Of a DNA stretch of 64,000 nt, positions 30,919-39,393 are shown in pieces. The stretch is from JAEUIG01 sp046349775 (GTDB lineage: Bacteria; Planctomycetota; Planctomycetia; Planctomycetales; Planctomycetaceae). Positions within the stretch are counted from its first letter, which is position 1. The number at the start of each line of letters is the position of its first letter. The notes beneath the pieces are model-generated. The model searched no databases. It was not told the origin of the DNA and worked only from the letters and a program-made list of their open reading frames with translations. The DNA lies in NCBI GenBank assembly GCA_046349775.1, contig JAXMBS010000024.1, positions 9,929 through 73,928 on the forward strand, in the 5' to 3' direction. The translations under genes were made by a program, and so were the position numbers.

Positions 30919-31701
30919 TCACTCGTCGTCGGCGACGCCGAGATACGCTTCAATGACCTTGGGATCGCGCTGGATCGCCTCCGGCGGTCCGGCAGCAATT
31001 GTCACGCCGTGATCGAGAACCGTAATCTGCTCGCAGATCTCCATGACCAGCTCCATGTCGTGCTCGATGAGCAGGATCGCCAACTGAAACTGGTCCCTGA
31101 TCCGCTCGATGGTCTGGGCCAGTTGGCGTTTCTCGCCGGAGTTCATGCCGGCAGCCGGTTCGTCGAGGAGCAGCACTTTCGGCTGCGTCGCCAGAGCGCG
31201 GACGATTTCGAGCATGCGCTGGTGTCCATACGGCAGCGACTGCGCCGGCTCGTCGGCGCGGGGGCGCAACTCGAACAGATCGAGCAGTTCCAGCGAGCGC
31301 TGTTTGATCGCCGCTTCCTCGCCGATCGACGTGCGGGACCGCAGCAGCGTGCCCACGAGCCGGTTACGTGCACGGAGCTGGCAGGCCAGCATCACGTTGT
31401 CGAGGACGCTCAGATCGCCGAACAGGCGAATGTTCTGGAACGTGCGCGCCAGGCCGGCGCGGGTGATCTGGTGGGGCGGGCAGCCAGCGAGGTCACATCC
31501 CTGTAAACGCATTGTGCCGGATTGCGTGTGATAGACGCCGGTCAGCAGGTTGAAAACCGTCGTCTTCCCAGCACCGTTCGGACCGATAAGACCGTATAGC
31601 GACCCCTCCGGCATGTTCAGGGAGAATTCCTGCACCGCGGCGAGTCCGCCGAAGCGGATGCCGATGGCGTCGATGGCAAGGAGGGGGGCGGCAGCGGACA
31701 A
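30919..31701 (-). CDS. livG: Branched-chain amino acid ABC transporter ATPase LivG
   Basis: This is an intact 260-residue ATPase. It has Walker A GPNGAGKTT, the LivG-typical NLLTGVYHTQSGTMRLQG and ARTFQNIRLFGDLSVLDNV segments, signature-like SLPYGHQRMLEIVRAL, Walker B VLLLDEPAAGMN and H-loop region LLIEHDMELVMEICEQI. The degenerate signature YGHQR in place of LSGGQ is normal for LivG. It is transcribed first, followed by livF. The 700 bp upstream carry no transporter gene. Confidence 0.92.
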   Translation of the reverse strand: MSAAAPLLAIDAIGIRFGGLAAVQEFSLNMPEGSLYGLIGPNGAGKTTVFNLLTGVYHTQSGTMRLQGCDLAGCPPHQITRAGLARTFQNIRLFGDLSVLDNVMLACQLRARNRLVGTLLRSRTSIGEEAAIKQRSLELLDLFELRPRADEPAQSLPYGHQRMLEIVRALATQPKVLLLDEPAAGMNSGEKRQLAQTIERIRDQFQLAILLIEHDMELVMEICEQITVLDHGVTIAAGPPEAIQRDPKVIEAYLGVADDE

Positions 31702-32413
31702 CGATTTCCGATTTTCGATTTCAGAATTCCGATTTGGGCGAGCGAGTCAGTTTAGGTTTCTTCTTCGAGTGGCCGGTCGGCCCGACCCATGCCTGACTGC
31801 AATGACGCGTCCATGGTCCGGAAGCGGTGCATGACATTTCCCACCAGCACGCCAATCTCCGCCCCGTTCCGGTAATACGGCTTCTGATGACTCCTCGTCG
31901 CCTGATTGACCTCGGTACCTGATGGACAAGAGGACGAACCTCGGACATCCGTTGCCGACAAGTCCGCCACGGAACACTGACAGCAGGCGACGGGCGAGTT
32001 GAAGGCCCGCATGTTACCACGGAAGCGGCTTCGGACTAACGGCACTGCGCGTTCAAGCTGAAAAACAACTCGATTCTGATCATTGGAATTCGCGACACGG
32101 TCGGCTGCCTGCCGCAGCATCGATAAACCATCAACCATGAACCGTCAACCCGCGACAACGTTGGCACCGTTCGCCGCGCTGTCCGCCGCCGCGGATCCTT
32201 CACCCACATCCCGCTCAACGACGGGGACGCACGCGAACGCAGCCATTGCCACGCCCGCGTGCGTCATTGGGTCGTCCAGCGCGTACTCATGGGCCAATTG
32301 CGCCCGGCGGTCGCCGAACCGCTGAGAGCAGCGGGCTGCCAACTCTCTTGCGTTCGTCGAGCCTCAGCGCACACCGACCGCTCGGCGAAACGTGGGGGTT
32401 CTCGGATTAACTT
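31702..32413. other. Long non-coding gap upstream of livG
   Basis: About 710 bp without a convincing gene. Adjacent to livG is a run of CGATTTCCGATTTTCGATTTC words (31718-31738), similar to the GATTCGGATTGCGGATT run at 35615-35631. At 32121-32152 there is a family C run (AACCATCAACCATGAACCGTCAACC). Minus-strand ORFs of 60-130 codons exist (for example 31752-32138), but they overlap, lack a recognisable domain and have no clear start signal. Confidence 0.45.
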
Positions 32414-33436
32414 TCAGAACTCGCCGACGATTTCGCCCCCCATACGGGTGCTCAGACTCCGCCAGGTCGCGAGGTTGATGTTATCGGAGACCGACCGGCA
32501 AGAGCCGTCCATCAACAGCACCTGCACGATGCCGACGTGATAGCTGCGAGCCGTGACGGCGGCATAAGTGGGCTGGCCGGCACAGGTCGAGCTTGTCCCG
32601 CGTTCCTTGCACGAGATGTAGTCCCCCACGACCGGAGTGGGATTGGTCGACGAGCTGATCAGCGTCTTGGCATTCGGACCAAAGGCCGTGGTGAAGCCGG
32701 TCTCATGGATCTTGCCGTCGACCCACTCCGTGTGGCCGGTGGCGCTGAATGTGCCGCCGGTGAAACCGGCGAGCGACGCCGGAATCACGTCGGTCGCCGC
32801 CGCATCGTTGCCGACGTTTGGCGTGTAGGCCTTCACCTCGGAGAATCCGAGCGTATTGCTCATGCCGTCCACGAAATCGCGCGGTGAACAGCGGCTGTTG
32901 GGAGCAAACGCACCGTCACCGGGAGCGCCGCCACTGGCCAATGTCGGACCGGGAGTGAACAGCTTCCAGGTCCCGCCGTTGAAGGCATACGTGGACGGGA
33001 AATGATTGGCGCCGGTCGGCGTGGTCGCCACACGCACAACCCCCTGGAGTTCATCCGGGCAGATGTAAGAGGGAACCTGCAACTGCGTGACGCCGATCGT
33101 GGAGTTCGGCGGCACGCCGTAGCCGATCGTCAGGTCGACGACGTTGTACGCATTCGCCTGCTCCATGTAGGGGAGGATGCGAGCCTGGATCGACCACGTC
33201 CCGCCGGTGCTGCCGCCAATGCAGAAGCTTGGGGGGAAGACACTATTGGCATCCAGGTAGTTATGCAGTGCGAGGCCGATCTGCTTCAGATGATTTCGAC
33301 ACTGAGTGCGGCGGGCGGCCTCGCGGGCCTGCTGGACCGCCGGTAACAGCAATGCAATCAGGATGGCGATGATGGCGATCACCACCAGCAATTCGATTAG
33401 CGTGAATCCAGACCGAGCAGACTGTGAACGTGACAT
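32414..33436 (-). CDS. DUF1559 family protein with type IV prepilin-like N-terminus
   Basis: This is an intact 340-residue protein. The N-terminus SRSQSARSGFTLIELLVVIA is a class III (prepilin) signal cut after the Gly, followed by the family-conserved helix LLPAVQQAREAARRTQCRNH. The C-terminal end carries the H-X9-DG motif (HVGIVQVLLMDGS) and the closing TRMGGEIVGEF. These proteins are massively expanded in planctomycetes and are thought to be pseudopilin-like surface or secretion components. A ribosome binding site GGGAGC lies just before the ATG on the minus strand. It is a single gene with no pilus machinery nearby. Confidence 0.92.
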   Translation of the reverse strand: MSRSQSARSGFTLIELLVVIAIIAILIALLLPAVQQAREAARRTQCRNHLKQIGLALHNYLDANSVFPPSFCIGGSTGGTWSIQARILPYMEQANAYNVVDLTIGYGVPPNSTIGVTQLQVPSYICPDELQGVVRVATTPTGANHFPSTYAFNGGTWKLFTPGPTLASGGAPGDGAFAPNSRCSPRDFVDGMSNTLGFSEVKAYTPNVGNDAAATDVIPASLAGFTGGTFSATGHTEWVDGKIHETGFTTAFGPNAKTLISSSTNPTPVVGDYISCKERGTSSTCAGQPTYAAVTARSYHVGIVQVLLMDGSCRSVSDNINLATWRSLSTRMGGEIVGEF

Positions 33437-33740
33437 TACGTGCTCCCTTCAGAAGAAGCTGCCAGATGGAGAGGTCGAGAATGGGCTGGCAGTGCGCCGG
33501 AAGTCGATTGGTCCACGGACTTTGCAAGAGTGCGGGCCGATCCGATCCGTATGGCTAGCTGACTCGAACGACAAAGTTGACACTGAGTCTCAGTCGCAGT
33601 ATGCTAGCGGCCAACAGACGCTCACGCAATCCATTTTTCGATAAGTTTTCACACGCACCCCCAAACGCGACCAACGGGATGTCCTTGGCGGGCCGCCCTT
33701 CAGGTCGCAGGTCCCACCCCTCGGCTGGGAGAGAGCGATT
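33437..33740. other. Divergent region between DUF1559 and hemP genes
   Basis: This 304 bp region holds the hemP promoter (33577-33605), a likely ribosome binding site for hemP (GGGAGAGAG, about 33727-33735), and on the other strand the leader of the DUF1559 gene. Nothing else is seen. Confidence 0.5.
33577..33605 (+). promoter_or_regulatory. Sigma70-like promoter with Fur-like palindromic operator for hemP
   Basis: A perfect -35 box TTGACA (33577-33582), exactly 17 nt spacing and a -10-like TATGCT (33600-33605). Within the spacer lies the perfect palindrome ACTGAGTCTCAGT (33582-33594), whose TGAGTCTCA core resembles the TGANAATNATTNTCA-type centre of Fur sites. HemP genes are usually iron-regulated, so repression by a Fur-family protein is a reasonable inference. 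Confidence 0.55.
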
Positions 33741-33929
33741 GTGACTTCCGCGTCTTCCTCCGAATTAGAATCGCGTGTCGATCCGTCCGCCGAAGCCGGC
33801 CCGAAGCTGCCGCGGACGATTCTCTCCAGCGACCTTCTGCAGGGAGCACGCGAAGTGCAGATTCAGCACGGCGAGGCGATTTACCGCCTGCTGCTCACCA
33901 GGTCCGGCAAACTGATCCTGAACAAGTAG
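33741..33929 (+). CDS. hemP: Hemin uptake protein HemP
   Basis: A 62-residue protein whose second half is the HemP signature: SSDLLQGAREVQIQHGEAIY followed by RLLLTRSGKLILNK. The start is a GTG with a GGGAGAGAG ribosome binding site about 6-7 nt upstream. HemP is a small protein of hemin uptake loci in proteobacteria and is also found alone in planctomycetes; its exact role is unclear, and an influence on heme receptor expression or iron homeostasis has been reported. No TonB receptor or heme ABC gene is in the window. A promoter with a palindromic operator lies about 140 bp upstream, consistent with iron control. Confidence 0.9.
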   Translation: MTSASSSELESRVDPSAEAGPKLPRTILSSDLLQGAREVQIQHGEAIYRLLLTRSGKLILNK

Positions 33930-33974
33930 CGCACGCGGATCGGGAATCAACGGGCCGCGACTCGATCAAGCGAA

Positions 33975-34544
33975 TCAACTTGTATAAGTGGACCGCAGGC
34001 GTGCCAGAATGGCCTGCTCAAGGTCGAGATCGCGCCCCACCGGGATCCACCGTGACGGCTGGGTCTGCCCGACCACCGGATTCAGGTCGCGGGAGAACGG
34101 CGTGCTCTCGGAAAACGTCGCGGCGCCCGGAGAATTCGCCGCAATTCCGGGCAGATCCTCGCGTTCCTTGAAGGCCTCAACCATGATCGCATAGCCGCCG
34201 CCGACGTTGCTCGGCGCCAGCGTGATGCGGACGCGCCGGCGAATCGATTGCAGCGTGCTCTCCAGCCGGTTGTAAGGACCGACCGAATCGTGGTGCCATG
34301 GTTCCAGACAGCCAGACCCAACCTTGTACTCGGTCTCGATCACCCGCGCGAGTCGATCCTCCCGCACGATCTGGAACTGGTAATCGTGCAACACGTCAAC
34401 CGTTCGTTCCCAGAGGACGTCGTCATTGCCGAATGCAACCCCCATTGGATTGGGGGCCGGCGCGGAGCGCGACCAGAACGCGCCGGGCGTCTGACAGCCG
34501 GCGGCGACGAGGCACAGTCCCAGCGTAAATGCGGTGCGGAACAC
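33975..34544 (-). CDS. Predicted lipoprotein of unknown function
   Basis: The best start is the GTG at 34544, giving MFRTAFTLGLCLVAAGC with a lipobox (LVAAGC). The open frame extends upstream to 34679 but without signal-like sequence. The mature part of about 170 residues has a conserved-looking segment (DVLWERTVDVLHDYQFQIVR, then EDRLARVIETEY) and a beta-rich middle (RRRVRITLAPSNVGGGYAIM). This pattern, a lipoprotein with a VLHDYQF-type region and repeated ends, recurs in planctomycetes, but I know no function. It is convergent with hemP (45 bp between the stops) and divergent from scpB. Confidence 0.7.
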   Translation of the reverse strand: MFRTAFTLGLCLVAAGCQTPGAFWSRSAPAPNPMGVAFGNDDVLWERTVDVLHDYQFQIVREDRLARVIETEYKVGSGCLEPWHHDSVGPYNRLESTLQSIRRRVRITLAPSNVGGGYAIMVEAFKEREDLPGIAANSPGAATFSESTPFSRDLNPVVGQTQPSRWIPVGRDLDLEQAILARLRSTYTS

Positions 34545-34725
34545 GACGACCGGTAGGTGAGAAACCCAAAGGGGGCGGAATCCTGTCAAGATTTCCGGTC
34601 CAGCACAAGACGAATCGATCGTCGGCAGGCAGCGGGGCAAATTCCTGGCGTCAGTGGCGCGGATCACGTCTTGAGCCAATCCGGCGCAACGACGTATAGT
34701 CCTGCCCCATCAACAGTTTCGGCGC

Positions 34726-35553
34726 ATGTGCCCTGCTGCCATGTCGACAGTTCAAGACGGCCCCCCGTTTCAGACGATCGACTCACCGGCCCCGATGCCG
34801 GCAAACGGCTCTCCCACCGAGTTCGCCGGCGCCGAGCACAGCGACGCCGAGTGGACGCTGGCCGCGCTGGAGGACGCTTATCAGCGCGCTGTTGAGTCCG
34901 TCGACGCGGCCACGGCCCTGATTGAAAGCGTCGCCCCTGCTGCGGCTGATGCCAGCCCGGATTCACCCATCCACGGCTCCGCGACCGTTGCCGACGGACC
35001 CTTGTCGCAGGTCGATGCAGCGGACGCCGTACAACTCGAACCGCAGCAGGTGCTGGAGGCATTGCTGTTTGTCGGTGGCGAACCGCTGACCGGGCGACGA
35101 CTCGCGGACTTGCTGGGGGGGGAGCACATGCACGGCCTGATCGACGAATTTGTCGGCGACATCAATGCCCGCTATGCCGATCAATGCCGTCCCTATCAGG
35201 TGGTGCTCGGAGAAGGGGGCTACCGTCTCGCATTGCGACCGGAATTCGAGGTCGTGCGTCACCGCGTGTACGGACTGGGCCCGCGCGACGTGCGGCTGTC
35301 GCAGGACGCACTCGAGGCGCTGGCGCTCGTCGCGTACCAGCAGCCGGTGACGCGTGCGGCGCTCGAAGCCACTGGCAAAATAAACCTCGCCGGGCATCTG
35401 CGGCAGCTCCTGCGGCTCGAACTGATCGCACTGGAGCGCGGCGACGGCGGCAAGGACGACGTCAGCTATCGGACGACGCGGCGGTTCCTGCAATTGTTCG
35501 CCCTGGAACGACTCGAAGACCTGCCGCAACCGGAAGACCTGATGTTCCGCTGA
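34726..35553 (+). CDS. scpB: Segregation and condensation protein ScpB
   Basis: Residues about 105-275 match ScpB: EALLFVGGEPLTGRRLADLL (first winged-helix region), YQVVLGEGGYRLALRPEF, and LSQDALEALALVAYQQPVTR leading into the second winged helix, ending DLPQPEDLMFR. ScpB binds ScpA and SMC to form the bacterial condensin. The first 100 residues are an acidic, alanine-rich extension (with a second possible start at 34741) that typical ScpB proteins lack. scpA and smc are not in the window. The gene is alone, divergent from the lipoprotein gene. Confidence 0.9.
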   Translation: MCPAAMSTVQDGPPFQTIDSPAPMPANGSPTEFAGAEHSDAEWTLAALEDAYQRAVESVDAATALIESVAPAAADASPDSPIHGSATVADGPLSQVDAADAVQLEPQQVLEALLFVGGEPLTGRRLADLLGGEHMHGLIDEFVGDINARYADQCRPYQVVLGEGGYRLALRPEFEVVRHRVYGLGPRDVRLSQDALEALALVAYQQPVTRAALEATGKINLAGHLRQLLRLELIALERGDGGKDDVSYRTTRRFLQLFALERLEDLPQPEDLMFR

Positions 35554-35646
35554 AATCCGAACGGCGAAACTCAGATCCCGCAGAGCATCGACTTCGCTGC
35601 AGTTCGGATTTCGCGATTCGGATTGCGGATTGACCGCCTCTCGTGA
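35554..35646. repeat. Short gap with GATTCGGATTGCGGATT words
   Basis: This lies between the convergent scpB and metallopeptidase genes. CGAACGGCGAAACTC, then TTCGGATTTCGCGATTCGGA and TTGCGGATT give a run of GATT/CGGATT words similar to 31718-31738. No strong terminator hairpin is seen. Confidence 0.4.
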
Positions 35647-37092
35647 TTACGGACGCGAAATCTCGATGGAGTATGCGCCGCTGTTGTCCGCCAGGGAATT
35701 CCAGTCGTCGTTGACCCGCACGAACAGGTGGCCGGAGACTGCCGGAGACAGTTCTGTACTGCGGCCGACATCGAATTCCTGCCAACCGTTCGTATCGTCT
35801 AAGCCCGCTGCGTCGGCGCGGACCGCCGCCAGGACTCGTCCGATCGGACGTCCGCCGGCGTAGCGAATACTGACCCCCTGCGGCTGGCTGATCCACGGCC
35901 GCGGTTCGAGGGCCAGCGTGACCTCTCCCGTCGCTGATAGCTGATAGGCCGCACCGGCCTCGACATGCACGCCGGTCGCCTGCCAGCCGGCGTCTGCCCT
36001 GATTTCTGTGCGGGAGACGTGCCCGGACTGGAGCGGGACCGCGGTACGAAAGTCGATTGCAGCGCGCTCGACATCGAAGCCGTACACAATGTTGCGGACA
36101 AACAGCTCCCATTCCAGTTCCAGATCGTGCGCATCCGCCGCAAACAACTGCGTGAACAACTCGGCAAATCCGGGATTTGCCAGGTGCAACCGCAGTTCCC
36201 GAAACCGTGCCTGCGAATGCGGATTCGCGTCGAGGAATTTGCAGAACGCCCAACTCCAGGCGTACGGCTCGCGCCGCGACTGGATGTAGTCATTGCTGCC
36301 GAGAGCCAGCACATTCTCGATGCGGCGCAGCCGGCCGGCGTCGATGTCCTCGTGCAGCATCTCGACGCGGCCGAAGCCGACGTAATCTTCTGGGTCCACA
36401 GGCATGACGCCAAACGCCGCCTGACCATCCGCCGCAAGATGATGCGTGCCGAAGTACTCCGCCATTCCCTCGATATACCAGTCCGGTAGCCGCGGTCCGG
36501 ACAGGAATGACATGAAGCAATGCGTCCCCTCGTGGACCAGCAGATGCCGCCGGTAATACTCATACTCCTGGGAGTGCATCCAGAATTCAGCGCCGCGGTA
36601 GATGCCGTGCACCAGCAGATCAGCCGCCTTTTGCGGCAGCATGCCCGCGGTGCGGAACCGCTCCGCATCGACCATCACGTAGCCGGTCATCTGGAATGTC
36701 GTTCCCGCGCGGTTTGGCGGCAGCGGGCCGAAGTAATCCTCGAGCGCCAAGTACGCAGCATCCATCAGGGGCGGTAACGTCCGGGCGACATCTGGATCGA
36801 GATCGGTGTACAGCAGCAGATGTTTGGATTCATAGCGTTTGATGCCAAGCTCCGCGGCGCGCGCGTCGTCGTGTTTGGGCCGCGTGTCGTCCCGTCGGAA
36901 GACCGGTTCCGGTTTTGCCGACTTGGCATCGCCGGCAGACTTCTGCGCAGTCGGCCCGGCGGGCGCTGCTGTACGCGGCGGTGCATCGCCACCGCGTGCG
37001 CCGTGCCACAGGCACACGATCAGCGCTGCGAAGGCGAGCGTCCAGCCGCGGCAATCCGCAGCGTGCGGAGTCAGGCTCGAGTCACGACGCAT
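35647..37092 (-). CDS. Exported gluzincin-like metallopeptidase (DUF1570-like) with C-terminal beta domain
   Basis: Taking the ATG at 37092 gives 481 residues with a hydrophobic signal (LAFAALIVCLWHGARGGD). The open frame upstream to 37440 is a shadow of the kinase gene. A charged proline/lysine linker (40-80) precedes the catalytic domain. HEGTH at 187-191 is the HExxH zinc motif, and Glu208 in WYIEGMAEYFGTH is the likely third ligand, as in gluzincins. The residues after about 340 form a beta-rich domain (AYQLSATGEVTLALEPRPW, LFVRVNDDWNSLADNSGAYS) resembling a carbohydrate- or protein-binding module. The substrate is unknown. It follows the histidine kinase on the same strand with a 101 bp gap. 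Confidence 0.85.
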   Translation of the reverse strand: MRRDSSLTPHAADCRGWTLAFAALIVCLWHGARGGDAPPRTAAPAGPTAQKSAGDAKSAKPEPVFRRDDTRPKHDDARAAELGIKRYESKHLLLYTDLDPDVARTLPPLMDAAYLALEDYFGPLPPNRAGTTFQMTGYVMVDAERFRTAGMLPQKAADLLVHGIYRGAEFWMHSQEYEYYRRHLLVHEGTHCFMSFLSGPRLPDWYIEGMAEYFGTHHLAADGQAAFGVMPVDPEDYVGFGRVEMLHEDIDAGRLRRIENVLALGSNDYIQSRREPYAWSWAFCKFLDANPHSQARFRELRLHLANPGFAELFTQLFAADAHDLELEWELFVRNIVYGFDVERAAIDFRTAVPLQSGHVSRTEIRADAGWQATGVHVEAGAAYQLSATGEVTLALEPRPWISQPQGVSIRYAGGRPIGRVLAAVRADAAGLDDTNGWQEFDVGRSTELSPAVSGHLFVRVNDDWNSLADNSGAYSIEISRP

Positions 37093-37193
37093 GTCACAAT
37101 CGCCTCGTCGGGCGCCGGAGTGGCGCATCAGCGGCAGTGTAGCCGACCGAAAAACGGCTGTCGAAACCGGCCTTCGGCAAGCCGGTCCGCCCG

Positions 37194-39038
37194 TTACACC
37201 GGCACGGCGCAACATTCGGCGATCGCGGCGATCAGCGCATCGCGCTGCAGCGGCTTCACCAGGAACCCGTCCATGCCTGCGACGCGGCATTGCTCGCGGT
37301 CCTCGTCCAGGGCGTTTGCCGTTAGCGCCAGGATCGGAATCCGGCGCCCGGTTCCTGTTTCGCCCTCGCGAATCAATTGCGTGGCTGTGAGGCCGTCCAT
37401 TTTCGGCATGCTCATGTCCATCAGCACCAGATCGAAGCATCCCTCGGCGACCTGCGAGACCGCTTGCTCGCCGTCTTCGGCCAGGCTGACCTGGTATCCG
37501 GCCTGTGTCAGGATGATCTGCGCCAGCCGCTGATTGATGCGGTTGTCATCGGCGACGAGCACGCGGAGGCCCGCGTGCGACGCTGCATGGGCCGGGGACC
37601 TAGCCTTGAACGCGGGCGGTTCGGACAGAGGTTCGATGATTGCGGCGCGGTCAGCGGCTTCGGCGCATTGCGGCGACAACGCGGCGACGATCTCCCGGGC
37701 GTCGATCGCGGCGGTTTGCGGATCCCTGGTCACAGGTCGGAGCCGAACCGTGAAATGGAAACAACTGCCGACGTGCTCCTCGCTCTCCACCCAGAGTGAA
37801 CCGTCCATCAACTCGACCAGTTCGCGTGAGATTGCCAGTCCGAGACCCGTGCCGCCATGCGTGCGCGTCGTCGAAACGTCCGCCTGCACGAACGGGGCAA
37901 AGATCGTGTCCAGTTTCAATTTCGCGATGCCGATGCCCGTGTCGCGCACGCTGAATTGAATCGCCACGCTGTCCACATATCGCTTCGCGACTTTGGCCGA
38001 CACGCCGACCTGTCCCCGTTCGGTGAACTTGACCGCGTTGCAAAGCAGGTTCATCAGCACCTGGCGCAGGCGGAACGGATCGCCCCACACATGCGACGGC
38101 ACATCTCCTACCAGCGTGTGCGTCAACGCCAGTCCTTTGGCATGCGCCTGCGGCGCCACCATCTGGACGGCTTCCTCAACGCAGCGTGCCAGCGCGAATT
38201 CCGTGTCGTCGAGCGTGAGCCGTCCGGCTTCGATTTTTGAGAAGTCGAGGATGTCGTTCACAATCCGCAGCAGGGAATCGGCCGACGACCGCGCGATCTG
38301 CAGATACTCCCGCTGCTCCGGGGAGAGGTCGGTCCCGAGGGTCAGGTCGGTCATGCCGACGATCCCGTTCATCGGAGTGCGCAGCTCGTGGCTCATGTTG
38401 GCCAGAAACGCGCTTTTGGCGCGCGTCGCCGCTTCCGCCGCATGCCGCGCCGTCTCCAGCGACTGCTGCACCGATCGTTCATTGCGATGGAACAGCCAGG
38501 TGACGATGGCGACGCAGCAGATCACGCCGAGGTCGCCGCTGGTGCCGACGATCACCAGCCCCTCGGCGGTCAGTTCCGAAGGAATCGGCAAGTTGTACAT
38601 GTCCGCCAGGTGAAAGCTGAGCGCCCAGCCGAGGGTCACCACCGTCCAGCTGATGCCGCCGAGGCGCCCGCCGAGGAGAATGCCGAGCAGCGGCACGACC
38701 GGCAGCCACCGGAACGCCGGCGCATCGGCGCCGCCGGACTCGGCCGTCAGCGCCACCAGCGTCGCACAAACCAAACCGATCACCGAGTTCGATGCGAGTG
38801 CGATGGGCAGTCCCCGCCGCAATGATCGCAGAATCAGCACCAACAGCAGTCCGGCGATCCACAACGTCAGCACGCTCACCGGCGCGTGAACGCAGCTGTA
38901 CACGATGGCAAACACCGGGACCCAGAAGACCATCGCCAGACCCAGCATTACGGTGCGCCAGGCTCGTCGGCTGAGCGCATCATCTCCCCACAGGCCGTCG
39001 GGCAGAAACCACCTTCGGAACTGGTCCTGCGCGGACAT
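37194..39038 (-). CDS. Hybrid sensor histidine kinase/response regulator with membrane sensor
   Basis: With a start at 39038 (MSAQDQFRRWFLPDGLWGDD) it has 614 residues; the frame upstream to 39308 is antisense to the start region of the esterase. Residues about 28-182 hold six hydrophobic segments. HisKA follows with the phospho-accepting His near 217 in NMSHELRTPMNGIVGM. The HATPase domain has NAVKFTE (N-box), DTGIGI (G1) and GGTGLGLAI (G2). A receiver domain from about 495 has VADDN and the phospho-Asp near 541 in LMDMSMPKMDG, with KPL at the end. Signal and output are unknown; there is no HPt or DNA-binding partner beside it. Confidence 0.92.
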   Translation of the reverse strand: MSAQDQFRRWFLPDGLWGDDALSRRAWRTVMLGLAMVFWVPVFAIVYSCVHAPVSVLTLWIAGLLLVLILRSLRRGLPIALASNSVIGLVCATLVALTAESGGADAPAFRWLPVVPLLGILLGGRLGGISWTVVTLGWALSFHLADMYNLPIPSELTAEGLVIVGTSGDLGVICCVAIVTWLFHRNERSVQQSLETARHAAEAATRAKSAFLANMSHELRTPMNGIVGMTDLTLGTDLSPEQREYLQIARSSADSLLRIVNDILDFSKIEAGRLTLDDTEFALARCVEEAVQMVAPQAHAKGLALTHTLVGDVPSHVWGDPFRLRQVLMNLLCNAVKFTERGQVGVSAKVAKRYVDSVAIQFSVRDTGIGIAKLKLDTIFAPFVQADVSTTRTHGGTGLGLAISRELVELMDGSLWVESEEHVGSCFHFTVRLRPVTRDPQTAAIDAREIVAALSPQCAEAADRAAIIEPLSEPPAFKARSPAHAASHAGLRVLVADDNRINQRLAQIILTQAGYQVSLAEDGEQAVSQVAEGCFDLVLMDMSMPKMDGLTATQLIREGETGTGRRIPILALTANALDEDREQCRVAGMDGFLVKPLQRDALIAAIAECCAVPV

Positions 39039-39393
39039 GAACGATGTCGAATCCGGTGAACGGGCGGGCACCAGCCGCCGGTTGCTGCGGGCGCGCCGCG
39101 TCGGGGGGCGAGATTCGGGGCCGGCGAAGGACTGGAAACTCCCGGTAACTATGCGGCGGATTTCGGACAAGATTGCGGCGGACTCGTCCCCCGGACCGGC
39201 CCTGCACTGTCCGTCGCAAAGCCCCTTCCAAAGACGACGATTGTGCCGACTTTGACGTCTCGGCTTCATCGCCGTGGATGTCGGCGGGCTTCCAAAGGCC
39301 CTCTGCACTCGGCGCCCTCTCCGCTATGATTGGGCCGATGCCGCCCGACGCATCGGTTTCGAGTGCCGCCCTATTACGAACGGAATCTGTCCC
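39039..39393. other. Divergent intergenic region between histidine kinase and esterase
   Basis: A 355 bp region that should hold both promoters. Open frames entering it from either side lack signal peptides or domains. No clear -35/-10 pair or repeat was found by eye. Confidence 0.4.

Noticed and set aside
31752..32138. Minus-strand frame of 128 codons upstream of livG
   Set aside because: It has no domain, no signal, a weak start and overlapping alternatives; reported as a non-coding gap.
37093..37440. Upstream extension of the metallopeptidase frame
   Set aside because: It overlaps the receiver domain of the histidine kinase in another frame; the signal peptide begins at 37092.
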